NCBI GenBank assembly: GCA_014382365.1
Contig: JACNJW010000053.1
Location: 159,146 to 223,145, forward strand
Direction of reading: 5' to 3'
From: SAR324 cluster bacterium
GTDB lineage: Bacteria; SAR324; NAC60-12
Length of the DNA: 64,000 nucleotides
The notes under the pieces are model-generated. The model saw nothing but the letters and a program-made list of their open reading frames with translations, ran no database searches and was not told the origin of the DNA. Made by a program: the position numbers and the translations under genes. Below, piece by piece: positions 1 to 7,433 of the stretch. How positions within the stretch are numbered: the stretch's first letter is position 1; the number at the start of each line of letters is the position of its first letter.

Positions 1-1064
1 CTGAAGTAGTTCAGTACCTAAAAGGTGATTTGGAAATCACTCCTCTTGATTATGAGCCTGCAGAAATATTCACAGAGCAACAGTATTTTGAAGAAGATTT
101 TCAGGATGTAAAAGGCCAGGAACACGTAAAACGCGCTCTTGAAGTGGCCGCTGCCGGTTCTCATAATCTACTGATGTTAGGTCCACCCGGTTCAGGTAAA
201 ACTATGCTCGCCCGCCGCATGAGCACAATCCTGCCGAGGCTAAGTTTTGACGAAGCGCTGGAATGCACAAAAATTCACAGCATCGCCGGAATGCTGCCAT
301 CCGGAATTGCTTTGATTGCACAAAGACCTTTCCGTTTTCCACATCATACCATTTCACAAGCCGGTCTGGTGGGCGGAGGTGGAATTCCTGGGCCGGGCGA
401 AATTTCACTGGCACATAACGGAGTGTTGTTTCTGGATGAATTTCCGGAATTCCCGCGGGCAACCCTGGAATTACTGCGCCAACCTCTGGAAGACGGCAAA
501 CTGACAATTTCCAGGGCGGCCATGTCATTAGAATTTCCTTGTGATTTTATGTTGCTGGCCTCAATGAATCCCTGTCCTTGTGGTTATCATGGAGCACCAA
601 CAGGTCAAGGTGAAAACCGTAGGGAATGTAATTGTCCGCCTCAGCAAATACAAAAATACCGTGCTAAGATTTCCGGACCACTACTGGATCGCATTGACAT
701 ACACCTCACCGTACCTGCAGTTGAATATGATAAACTGGCAGAAGCAAGGCAAGGTGAGTCTTCCACAAATATCCGTGAACGTGTAGTCCAATCCCGTCAA
801 ATTCAGGAAGCGCGATTTCAAAATTCCTCGACCCGAAATAACTCCGGAATGTCCCGCAAGGAGTTGGAAAGACACGCCCAGCTTAGTGACTCCTCCAGAG
901 TAATTCTCCAGCAGGCAATGACCAAAATGGGCTTGAGCGCCAGAGCTTACGACCGAATTCTCAAGGTCGCCCGGACAATTGCCGATCTGGCAAAGGAGGC
1001 TAACATTGATACTCCTCATGTAGCAGAGGCCATTCAGTATCGAAATCTGGATCGACCGGTTTAA
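1..1064 (+). CDS. comM: ComM/YifB-family AAA+ ATPase (Mg-chelatase-like), 5' end outside the window
   Basis: The frame is open to the left edge, so the gene begins before the window; codons are in phase from base 3 and about 353 residues of a usual ~500 are present. The visible part starts at the end of the N-terminal Lon-protease-like domain. It then has an AAA+ core with Walker A (GPPGSGKT), Walker B (GVLFLDEF) and the cysteine motif CPCGYHG, and ends in the C-terminal Mg-chelatase-type helical domain. ComM proteins are hexameric helicases that promote branch migration when transforming DNA is integrated. A TTG at base 30 could be taken as a start but lies inside the domain. The genes downstream belong to cobalamin synthesis, so the neighbourhood does not explain this gene. 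Confidence 0.93.
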   Translation, partial: EVVQYLKGDLEITPLDYEPAEIFTEQQYFEEDFQDVKGQEHVKRALEVAAAGSHNLLMLGPPGSGKTMLARRMSTILPRLSFDEALECTKIHSIAGMLPSGIALIAQRPFRFPHHTISQAGLVGGGGIPGPGEISLAHNGVLFLDEFPEFPRATLELLRQPLEDGKLTISRAAMSLEFPCDFMLLASMNPCPCGYHGAPTGQGENRRECNCPPQQIQKYRAKISGPLLDRIDIHLTVPAVEYDKLAEARQGESSTNIRERVVQSRQIQEARFQNSSTRNNSGMSRKELERHAQLSDSSRVILQQAMTKMGLSARAYDRILKVARTIADLAKEANIDTPHVAEAIQYRNLDRPV

Positions 1065-1096
1065 TACCCAACAAATCAAATTAGCTGGTTAAAAAA

Positions 1097-1125
1097 CAAG
1101 CTGAAATCTTAATGATTTTAGCTTG
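1097..1125. terminator. Hairpin downstream of comM
   Basis: Two 12-base arms (CAAGCTGAAATC at 1097-1108 and GATTTTAGCTTG at 1114-1125) pair with one G-T wobble around a 5-base loop. On the plus strand no T-run follows. On the minus strand the hairpin is followed by a T-run (complement of bases 1091-1096). It may act as a weak terminator after comM or block antisense transcription. The rest of the 239-base gap before the next gene shows only a degenerate copy of a GAAATGACA-type repeat. Confidence 0.35.
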
Positions 1126-1303
1126 ACCGTGAAATCGGAATTATTCGCGTCGCTCGAAATGACACTGTAGTAGGTTTGAATTACGATTTTACCAAATGAA
1201 GAGAGTTGCCAAAATCGGATTTGCAATTTTGTTGAAACGAACTTGAGTGTTTTTTTGCTTCTTGGCAAAATCAATTCATTTTAAAAAATATACAAAAAAT
1301 ATC

Positions 1304-3040
1304 ATGAATTATACTTTCCCTTTTACCGCAATCGTTGGTCTGGAATTGGCCAAACGCTCCCTGCTTTACCATGCAATAGATCCCCGACTTGGAGGCTTAC
1401 TGCTGATGGGACATCGAGGTTGCGCTAAGAGTACTTTGACGCGGGCCTTTCGTGAAATATTGCCAGCTCCGGATGATTCTGAAACAACACCGTTTGTAGA
1501 GGTGCCTCTGGGAACATCTGAAGACCGTCTGCTGGGTTCAATCGATGCGTCCAGTTTGCTTGAAAATGGAAAATGGTCTGCGCAGACAGGTTTAATTGAA
1601 CAGGCAAACGGCGGAGTACTTTACATCGATGAAGTCAATTTGCTGCCGGATCACCTCGTTGATTCAATTTTAGACTCTGCGGCCAGTGGACAGCACCGCA
1701 TTGAACGGGACGGTCTTTCCAAAACAGTAAATGCACGTTATATTTTGATTGGCTCAATGAATCCGGAAGAAGGTGATTTGCGTCCGCAGTTAACTGACAG
1801 ATTCATGCACGGAATCATGGTACAAGACGATTTCAGTGTTGAGGAGCGCCGGGAAATTGTCAGGCTGAGGATGGATTTTGATGATGATCCAAAACTGTTT
1901 TTGGCCAATCATGAAAAAAAATTGAATCAGTTACAGTCGCAAATTTTAGAAGTCAGACAAAAATTAAAAAATGTGGAAATTTCGGAAAACCTGCGAACTG
2001 AAGTTGCCCAAAAAGCAGCTGATCTAAAATTGGAAGGTGTGCGCGCAGAACTTGGTGTGCTTAGAACTGCACGCTGTGCATCCGCATGGCGCGGTGACAC
2101 AACTATTTTAGCGGAAGATTTGGCAGAAGCATGGGTTATGTGTCTGGGACACCGACAGGCCGATCAACCTCCTGAATCACAAAACTCAAAACCAGAAATT
2201 AAACTGCCAAAACCTGCTACGGATGAATTGAAATCAAAGCGTCTGCAAATGCCGAGAACATCAAGCTCTCCACTTGAAGCACGGGCAGATGAAATTTCAT
2301 TAGAGGCCTCACAAAAAGAGACACATGAGGAGTTGGCTGCATGGTGGCAAAGTCCTGCGAAAAAACAATCTGCTGATAATTTTGTTTCCGGAATATCCAG
2401 AGCGGTTCCGGCCTATGTTTCTCAGGCACGACTCTGCTGGCAGTCTTCACTCAAAGCATCGCTGATGCAGGGCTGGTCTCCCGGAAAGGCATGGCAAATG
2501 CGTTTTAGTAAACCTGCAAGGCGCAACAATTTTTGGTTGTTTTTGGATGCCAGCCGTTCGACTGCAACATTTGGCAGTAGCACTTCTGCGCGTTTTTTGG
2601 ACCAAACACGTAACATTATCCAGACACTTGGCGCCAAGACATTCGGTAGCCGCTTTCACGTTTTGGTACTTCAAAATGGTAAAATTAGTTGGTGGATTAA
2701 ACGTGGAACGGCGCAGGCAGTACAAACAACTTTGGGGCGGTTGACTGAAGCGTCCGGTAAAAGCCACCTGACTCCTGCATTGAATCAATTACGAAATGCT
2801 ATCCAGAAACAAGGTGTTTTAGCAGGTGACCGTGTTCTGCTTTGCTCTGACGGAATGCTCAGTCCTGAGAGCGAAAAAACTGTACCTGAAAGTAAAAAAC
2901 GTTTTCGGAAAAGCCTCTTGAGTCTTTCTCAAAGAATTTCGACGATTGCCTGGCTGCACCCTCAACTGCAGCGTGGTATGCGGCACTGGCTTCCGCAACT
3001 GGTGGATAATACTCCGGTCCGTTTGATTGCACTGGACTAA
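1304..3040 (+). CDS. Fused magnesium/cobalt chelatase-type protein: AAA+ (ChlI/BchI-like) plus vWA (ChlD/BchD-like)
   Basis: The 578-residue product joins both chelatase ATPase subunit types. Residues 1-300 form an AAA+ module with Walker A GHRGCAKST at 36-44 and Walker B GVLYIDEVNLL. A charged linker follows, and from about residue 400 there is a von Willebrand A domain with the MIDAS motif DASRS and a later SDG. ATG 1304 is preferred; an upstream in-frame extension to 1247 adds only low-complexity residues. Such fusions act with a large CobN-type subunit, inserting Mg into protoporphyrin or cobalt into hydrogenobyrinate diamide. Because cobB starts 1 base after the stop and other cobalamin genes are nearby, cobalt chelation is inferred. 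No CobN gene is in the window and no chlorophyll genes are seen. Confidence 0.85.
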   Translation: MNYTFPFTAIVGLELAKRSLLYHAIDPRLGGLLLMGHRGCAKSTLTRAFREILPAPDDSETTPFVEVPLGTSEDRLLGSIDASSLLENGKWSAQTGLIEQANGGVLYIDEVNLLPDHLVDSILDSAASGQHRIERDGLSKTVNARYILIGSMNPEEGDLRPQLTDRFMHGIMVQDDFSVEERREIVRLRMDFDDDPKLFLANHEKKLNQLQSQILEVRQKLKNVEISENLRTEVAQKAADLKLEGVRAELGVLRTARCASAWRGDTTILAEDLAEAWVMCLGHRQADQPPESQNSKPEIKLPKPATDELKSKRLQMPRTSSSPLEARADEISLEASQKETHEELAAWWQSPAKKQSADNFVSGISRAVPAYVSQARLCWQSSLKASLMQGWSPGKAWQMRFSKPARRNNFWLFLDASRSTATFGSSTSARFLDQTRNIIQTLGAKTFGSRFHVLVLQNGKISWWIKRGTAQAVQTTLGRLTEASGKSHLTPALNQLRNAIQKQGVLAGDRVLLCSDGMLSPESEKTVPESKKRFRKSLLSLSQRISTIAWLHPQLQRGMRHWLPQLVDNTPVRLIALD

Positions 3041-3041
3041 A

Positions 3042-4412
3042 ATGCAAGCCCTGCCAAAAAATAATCACAAGGGTCTCATCGTTGCCGGAATGCACAGCAG
3101 CGGCGGAAAAACTGCGGTTACATGTCTGCTCCTGTCGGCGTTACAAAATCGAAATATCTCAGTACAGCCTTTCAAAGTTGGTCCGGATTATATTGATCCG
3201 GGATTCCATTTTCATTTTTCCAAAAAACGTTCTGTAAATCTCGACCCCTGGATTATGGGACGCGAACATGTTGTTCAGACTGCGGAGCAATTCATTGAAA
3301 ACGCTTTTGGAATTGCTGAGGGCGTGATGGGACTTTTTGATGGTTCGGATCCCACAAACGATTCCGGAAGCACGATGGAAATCGCACGCTGGCTCCGTTG
3401 GCCGATTTTGCTGGTTGTACCCTGCCGTAACGCCGGACGCTCAGTCACGGCGGCAATTCAGGGTTTTGTTGCGGAAGCCGGTGGTCCGCAATATTTTGCG
3501 GGAATTATCCTCAACCAAGTCAACAGTGAAAGCCATGCGGAATATCTGCGTAAAGCCTGTTCTGTTTTGGAAATTCCGGTTTTGGGTTCACTACCTGAAA
3601 TTCCGGAACTACAGTGGCCGGAACGTCATTTGGGGCTGCAGCCGGGAGTAGAACAAAAACTTCCGGAAGCAGAACAGTTGGCCGAATTAGTGGAAAAATA
3701 TTTTGATCTCGAACTGCTGGTCAATAATTTCCCCATGATTTCTGTCTCAGAAACCCCGGTAAAAAATCTGCAAAGCACAACAGCAAAATTCAGCAAACGA
3801 ATTGCAGTGGCGCAGGACGAGGCATTTCATTTTTATTATGCTGCAAATTTGGAATGGCTCCGGCAACAGGGTGTGCAGATAGTTTCGTTTTCGCCTCTGC
3901 ACGATAGTCAGATTCCGGAAAATGTAGATGCGTTGATTTTAGGCGGAGGCTTTCCTGAAGTTTTTGCAGAGGAGATGTCAGCCAACAGCAGTATGTTGGC
4001 TGCTCTCAAAAATGCAGTCGAATCCGGAATGCCCTGCTATGCGGAATGCGGCGGTTTGATGTTGTTAACAAAGGGTTTGAAAAATCATGCTGGTAAATGT
4101 TATGCGTTGGCAGGAGTTATTCCAGGCACAGTTGAAATGACAAAAAGACTACAGCATTTTGGTTACTGCAAAATAAATTTGCCGGAATCTGGAGAAGTGC
4201 GGGGACATGAATTTCATTACTCGCGCTGGTCAAGTGAAACTAAAACAGCTAATCTCTGGAATGTCACTCGACATTCAACCGGAGTTTCCCGTAGAGAAGG
4301 TTACCAGAGAGCCAACCTGCATGCCTCCTACGTGCATCTCTATTTCCCTCAGGCAGATGCTTTGATGCGGAAAATTCTACAGCTGAATCCTGATGAGGCA
4401 CTACAATGCTGA
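3042..4412 (+). CDS. cobB: Cobyrinic acid a,c-diamide synthase (CobB/CbiA)
   Basis: This ATP- and glutamine-dependent enzyme amidates carboxylates a and c of the corrin ring. The 456-residue product has the dethiobiotin-synthetase-like ATPase domain at the N terminus (GMHSSGGKT, residues 16-24; KVGPDYIDPGFH) and a C-terminal class I glutamine amidotransferase domain with nucleophile Cys336 in AECGGLM and a GHEFHYS motif, as expected of CobB/CbiA. The first ATG, one base after the upstream stop, is chosen over a TTG at 3027 that overlaps that gene. Tight spacing indicates one operon with the chelatase-like gene and the transporter downstream. Length and motifs are normal; whether it uses cobyrinate or hydrogenobyrinate cannot be read from the sequence. 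Confidence 0.95.
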   Translation: MQALPKNNHKGLIVAGMHSSGGKTAVTCLLLSALQNRNISVQPFKVGPDYIDPGFHFHFSKKRSVNLDPWIMGREHVVQTAEQFIENAFGIAEGVMGLFDGSDPTNDSGSTMEIARWLRWPILLVVPCRNAGRSVTAAIQGFVAEAGGPQYFAGIILNQVNSESHAEYLRKACSVLEIPVLGSLPEIPELQWPERHLGLQPGVEQKLPEAEQLAELVEKYFDLELLVNNFPMISVSETPVKNLQSTTAKFSKRIAVAQDEAFHFYYAANLEWLRQQGVQIVSFSPLHDSQIPENVDALILGGGFPEVFAEEMSANSSMLAALKNAVESGMPCYAECGGLMLLTKGLKNHAGKCYALAGVIPGTVEMTKRLQHFGYCKINLPESGEVRGHEFHYSRWSSETKTANLWNVTRHSTGVSRREGYQRANLHASYVHLYFPQADALMRKILQLNPDEALQC

Positions 4413-5305
4413 TTGCAGAACTGGCGGCTCTGGGAGCAGCGCTGTGTTGGGGGATTAGCGGTTTAATCTCAATTCAGCCCATCCGAAAAATAGGAGCACT
4501 GCCCTTTAACAGAATTCGGATGTCTCTTGTGTTTTTGATGCTGGCCGGTGTTTCATTACTGACTGGTGCATGGCGTGATTTTCCTTTGGATACAATGCAG
4601 ACCCTGATGATTTCCGGACTGATTGGAATTTTTCTCGGTGACACAGCACTTTTTGGTTCTTTGCAGCGTTTGGGGCCGAGTCGAGCTGCAGTTGTTTTTG
4701 CACTTCATGCACCGATGACGGTGATTATGGGCTGGTTCCTTTTGGGTGAACATCTGGAATTGCTGACTTTAATCGGTTGCGGAATAGTCACAACAGGAGT
4801 CGTAATTGCTATTCTTGGTAGAAAAAATCAGGAAGAACCACAAAACATTGATTCAACACAGGGACGGCTGCGCTATGGTATTCTGCTGGGGCTACTTGGG
4901 GCATTTGGACAGGCTGCAGGTGCGATTATCGCCAGACCGGTCATGGCGGAAGGAGTAGACCCTGTAACTGCATCTGCAGTCAGAGTAGGAATTGCAGCTC
5001 TCTGTCTGATTTTCACTGGCTTCATTCCTAATCCACTTTTTCGTGCAAAGACAGTTTTTACTTTAAAACTAATTGTTGTGATAATAATCAGTGGATTTTT
5101 AGCAATGGGAGTCGGTATGACCCTTCTCCTCTTTGGGCTGGCAATTGGAGATGCAGGAGTTGTAGCTACACTTTCTGCAACAACTCCGGTCATGATCCTT
5201 CCTTTGCTCTGGCTGACAACCGGACTTCGGCCACCATTAATAGCCTGGATCAGTGCAGTAGTAACTGTGCTGGGTATTGCTTTGATTACAATTGCCTGGA
5301 ATTAA
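4406..5305 (+). CDS. EamA/DMT-family inner-membrane transporter
   Basis: The 299-residue protein is almost entirely hydrophobic, with about ten predicted membrane segments arranged as two similar halves joined by a short polar stretch near residue 145 (GRKNQEEPQNI). This is the pattern of the drug/metabolite transporter superfamily (EamA repeats). Its ATG overlaps the cobB stop by 7 bases, so translation is probably coupled. Family members export or import small metabolites, and the substrate here is unknown. The position between cobB and the cobalamin-riboswitch-controlled cbt genes suggests, but does not show, a role with corrinoids or a precursor. Confidence 0.85.
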   Translation: MLIAELAALGAALCWGISGLISIQPIRKIGALPFNRIRMSLVFLMLAGVSLLTGAWRDFPLDTMQTLMISGLIGIFLGDTALFGSLQRLGPSRAAVVFALHAPMTVIMGWFLLGEHLELLTLIGCGIVTTGVVIAILGRKNQEEPQNIDSTQGRLRYGILLGLLGAFGQAAGAIIARPVMAEGVDPVTASAVRVGIAALCLIFTGFIPNPLFRAKTVFTLKLIVVIIISGFLAMGVGMTLLLFGLAIGDAGVVATLSATTPVMILPLLWLTTGLRPPLIAWISAVVTVLGIALITIAWN

Positions 5306-5328
5306 GATAAGTAGGCAGTGTTTTTTAC

Positions 5329-5356
5329 TTGCCAAAAAAAAAGAGCTTGTTATAAT
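5329..5356 (+). promoter_or_regulatory. Sigma-70-type promoter of the riboswitch-cbtBA transcript
   Basis: A -35 box TTGCCA (5329-5334) and a perfect -10 box TATAAT (5351-5356) are separated by 16 bases. The expected start point, about 5362-5363, falls exactly where the riboswitch fold begins, which supports both calls. The promoter lies 24 bases after the EamA stop, so cbtBA can be transcribed independently of the upstream cobalamin genes. Confidence 0.75.
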
Positions 5357-5360
5357 CACC

Positions 5361-5562
5361 TGAAACAAGGTAATTCGTGCAGCAGAACAATTGTTGTGAT
5401 GTTGTCTGAATTTGAAGGGAATTCCGTGAAAATCGGAAACTATCCTCGTAACTGTAATTGGAAAAAATAATAACTGAAGCCACTGAAAACAGGTGCAATG
5501 TTTGTTTTTGGGAAGGCGTTATTATTCACTTCCATGAGTCAGGAGACCTGCCTTGTTATTCC
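5361..5562 (+). ncRNA. Cobalamin (adenosylcobalamin-type) riboswitch
   Basis: Conserved cobalamin-riboswitch blocks occur in order: GAAGGGAA (5414-5421), GTGAAAATC (5426-5434), a CTCGTAACTGTAA segment, AGCCACTG, GGGAAGGC, and the B12 box AGTCAGGAGACCTGCC (5537-5552). The closing stem pairs CAAGG (5366-5370) with CCTTG (5551-5555). About 115 bases of expression platform separate it from the cbtB start. In this class, ligand binding lowers expression of downstream cobalt or B12 uptake and synthesis genes, so cbtBA should be repressed when B12 is plentiful. Whether control is by termination or translation is unclear; no strong T-tract terminator is visible in the platform. Confidence 0.93.
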
Positions 5563-5676
5563 AGACAGACTGTTCGGGGCAAATAGTTTTCGGAATCAAC
5601 AGCTTGCTGTGATCCCATATTTTCTGCTTGTTGACGAAGTTTGTTTCAAACACTAATCCTTAATAAAAGAGTTATT

Positions 5677-5886
5677 ATGACTACTAATCCAAAAATTACC
5701 GGAACTGCCGGTTCTCTTGACACGAGTGATGTCGGAGTATCTTCACAACGAATGGCTTTGGCTCTGCTGATGGTATTAGCCGGAGCAGCACTACTATTCA
5801 CGGTTGGATTTGCCCAGGGTTCAGGAGAATTGTTCCACAATGCGGCACATGACACCAGACATGCTTTCACTTTCCCCTGTCACTAA
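5677..5886 (+). CDS. cbtB: CbtB family cobalt-transporter subunit
   Basis: This 69-residue protein has one membrane helix (about residues 20-45, ALALLMVLAGAALLFTVGF) and a short histidine-rich tail (HNAAHDTRHAF...CH), the hallmark of CbtB. The ATG at 5677 follows AAAAGAG; an upstream TTG at 5641 would add unrelated residues. It is the first gene after the riboswitch and lies 18 bases before cbtA. CbtAB is a predicted cobalt uptake system known mainly from its link to B12 riboswitches; the tail is presumed to bind cobalt before or during transport. Confidence 0.9.
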   Translation: MTTNPKITGTAGSLDTSDVGVSSQRMALALLMVLAGAALLFTVGFAQGSGELFHNAAHDTRHAFTFPCH

Positions 5887-5904
5887 TCCAAACTGAGAAA
5901 TATA

Positions 5905-6738
5905 ATGATTTCAAAAGCTATAACCACCGTCATCTTGGCGGGTTTTGTGGCAGGGATACTTGTCACTGGTGCGCAAATGCTGCGGGTTACTCCGCTTATT
6001 CTGCAGGCAGAAAAATATGAAGTTAGTGCGGAAGCTGTGCCGCATACTCATCAGCACTCCGGAATAACTCATGCACATGAATTGAATGGTGTTGCACCTG
6101 AGGTTCATTCTGTAGTGACTGCTGCACATGGCTCCGAAACTGCTGCACATGCACATGATCAGAATATTGCTCATTCCCATGCTGCTGAAAACTGGGCACC
6201 GGCAGATGGAGTAGAGCGTACTTTTTATACTGCAGTTTCAAATATCGTGACCGGAATTGCTTTTAGTTTGATGCTGGTTGCAGTTTATCTGCTGCGCGGA
6301 AAACCTGTCAGCATGAACTCCGGACTCCTTTGGGGAGCAGCGGGGTTTTTAGTTTTCTCCGGATCTCCGGCTTTGGGGTTGCCTCCGGAACTTCCCGGAA
6401 TGACTGCGGCGGCGCTGGAATCGCGTCAAGCATGGTGGATTGGAACTGTAATCGCAACAGCAATTGGAATTGGCCTCTTCACGGAAAGCAAAACCATTTT
6501 ACCAAAAATTGCTGCAGCATTGTTACTGGCGGCTCCACATTTAATTGGAGCACCGCATCCGCTCCTTTTTGAAAGCAACGTACCAGCTGAGCTTTCTGCA
6601 CAATTTGCAATTGCCTCGCTGTTAACCTCCGCTTTTTTCTGGATGGTGCTTGGTGCCTCAACCGGATATTTGTATAAGAAGTTGGTTCTGGAATCCTCTG
6701 GAGTCTTTCTCAAAACATCTTCCTTAAATCCACAGTAA
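5905..6738 (+). CDS. cbtA: CbtA family cobalt-transporter subunit
   Basis: The 277-residue membrane protein has an N-terminal helix, then a long periplasmic loop very rich in histidine (about residues 46-93, with HTHQHSGITHAH and AAHAHDQNIAHSHA), followed by four or more further helices. This matches CbtA, the partner of CbtB in predicted cobalt uptake. The extended His loop is a plausible metal-capture segment and is longer than a minimal CbtA needs. It shares the riboswitch-controlled transcript with cbtB and supplies cobalt for the cobalamin genes on either side. Confidence 0.88.
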   Translation: MISKAITTVILAGFVAGILVTGAQMLRVTPLILQAEKYEVSAEAVPHTHQHSGITHAHELNGVAPEVHSVVTAAHGSETAAHAHDQNIAHSHAAENWAPADGVERTFYTAVSNIVTGIAFSLMLVAVYLLRGKPVSMNSGLLWGAAGFLVFSGSPALGLPPELPGMTAAALESRQAWWIGTVIATAIGIGLFTESKTILPKIAAALLLAAPHLIGAPHPLLFESNVPAELSAQFAIASLLTSAFFWMVLGASTGYLYKKLVLESSGVFLKTSSLNPQ

Positions 6739-6780
6739 ATCATCAAGAACTGTAGTTTCATCAATCTCATAATTTCCTCT

Positions 6781-7211
6781 TTGTCATCCCGGACTTGATC
6801 CGGGATCCAGGTTTTATTTCATGCTGAATAGAAGAAATGAAGTAGTTCCCCATGGATTCCCACTTCCGCAGGAATGACAAGTTTTAACATGTCTGGATAA
6901 TCGCACTGCTGGATTCCCGTTTTCACGGGAATGACAAAACTCTTAAACAAATTATTTGTCATCTCGAACGAAGAGAGAGATCTTAATAATATCAGTGCTT
7001 AAAAAAATAGATTTATCGCTTCACTCGAAATGACAAGAATTTAACATGTTTAGTTGAGTACACTCTGGGTTTCCATTTTCCTTCTCGTTCCTTCTCGTTA
7101 CGAGGCTCTGCCTCGTAATGCATCCTGTGAGGCTCTGCCTCAATAATGCTTTACTGATTGTGTAAGGCGAGCAATGCTGACTTCATTCCGCGGCAGAGCC
7201 ACGGAACGAGT
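6781..7211. repeat. Duplicated intergenic block, copy A
   Basis: This noncoding stretch matches 9552-9970 along most of its length in the same orientation. It is a mosaic: a GTCATCCCGGACTTGATCC element, two ATTCCC-N8-GGGAAT palindromes, a stretch of about 100 bases (around 6945-7050) that is nearly identical in both copies, and a GAGGCTCTGCCTC motif followed by CATTCCGCGGCAGAGCCAC. A further short piece of the last motif occurs at 7306-7336. No gene is seen between the cbtA stop and the lipoprotein stop at 7434. Confidence 0.85.
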
Positions 7212-7218
7212 TTGACCA

Positions 7219-7268
7219 CCTTCGACTCCGCTCAGGCTGCGGAGATGTTCCCTGAGCGGAGTCGAAGG
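7219..7268. repeat. Perfect 18-bp stem-loop repeat
   Basis: The arm CCTTCGACTCCGCTCAGG (7219-7236) is the exact inverse complement of 7251-7268, with a 14-base loop. It lies between convergent cbtA (+) and the lipoprotein gene (-). No T-run follows on either side, so it is better read as a dispersed palindromic element than as a normal intrinsic terminator, though it could stop or stabilise both transcripts. Confidence 0.7.
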
Positions 7269-7433
7269 GAAGGAAAGAGTTTAAGCACCACACTACTCGA
7301 TCATTTCATTCCGCGGCAGAGCTACGGAACGAGTTAAGTTCATTAATGAAAAATAACCATACCAGTTTTAAATGCAGTCATACGTAGGGTAGGAAGATTA
7401 TTCGCCCCTACTTTCATCATGATAACATCCGAG

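Noticed and set aside
1..6738. Chlorophyll or bacteriochlorophyll pathway suggested by the Mg-chelatase-like protein
   Set aside because: No other pigment gene is present, while cobB directly follows and cobQ, cobO and a B12 riboswitch are close; cobalt chelation fits better.
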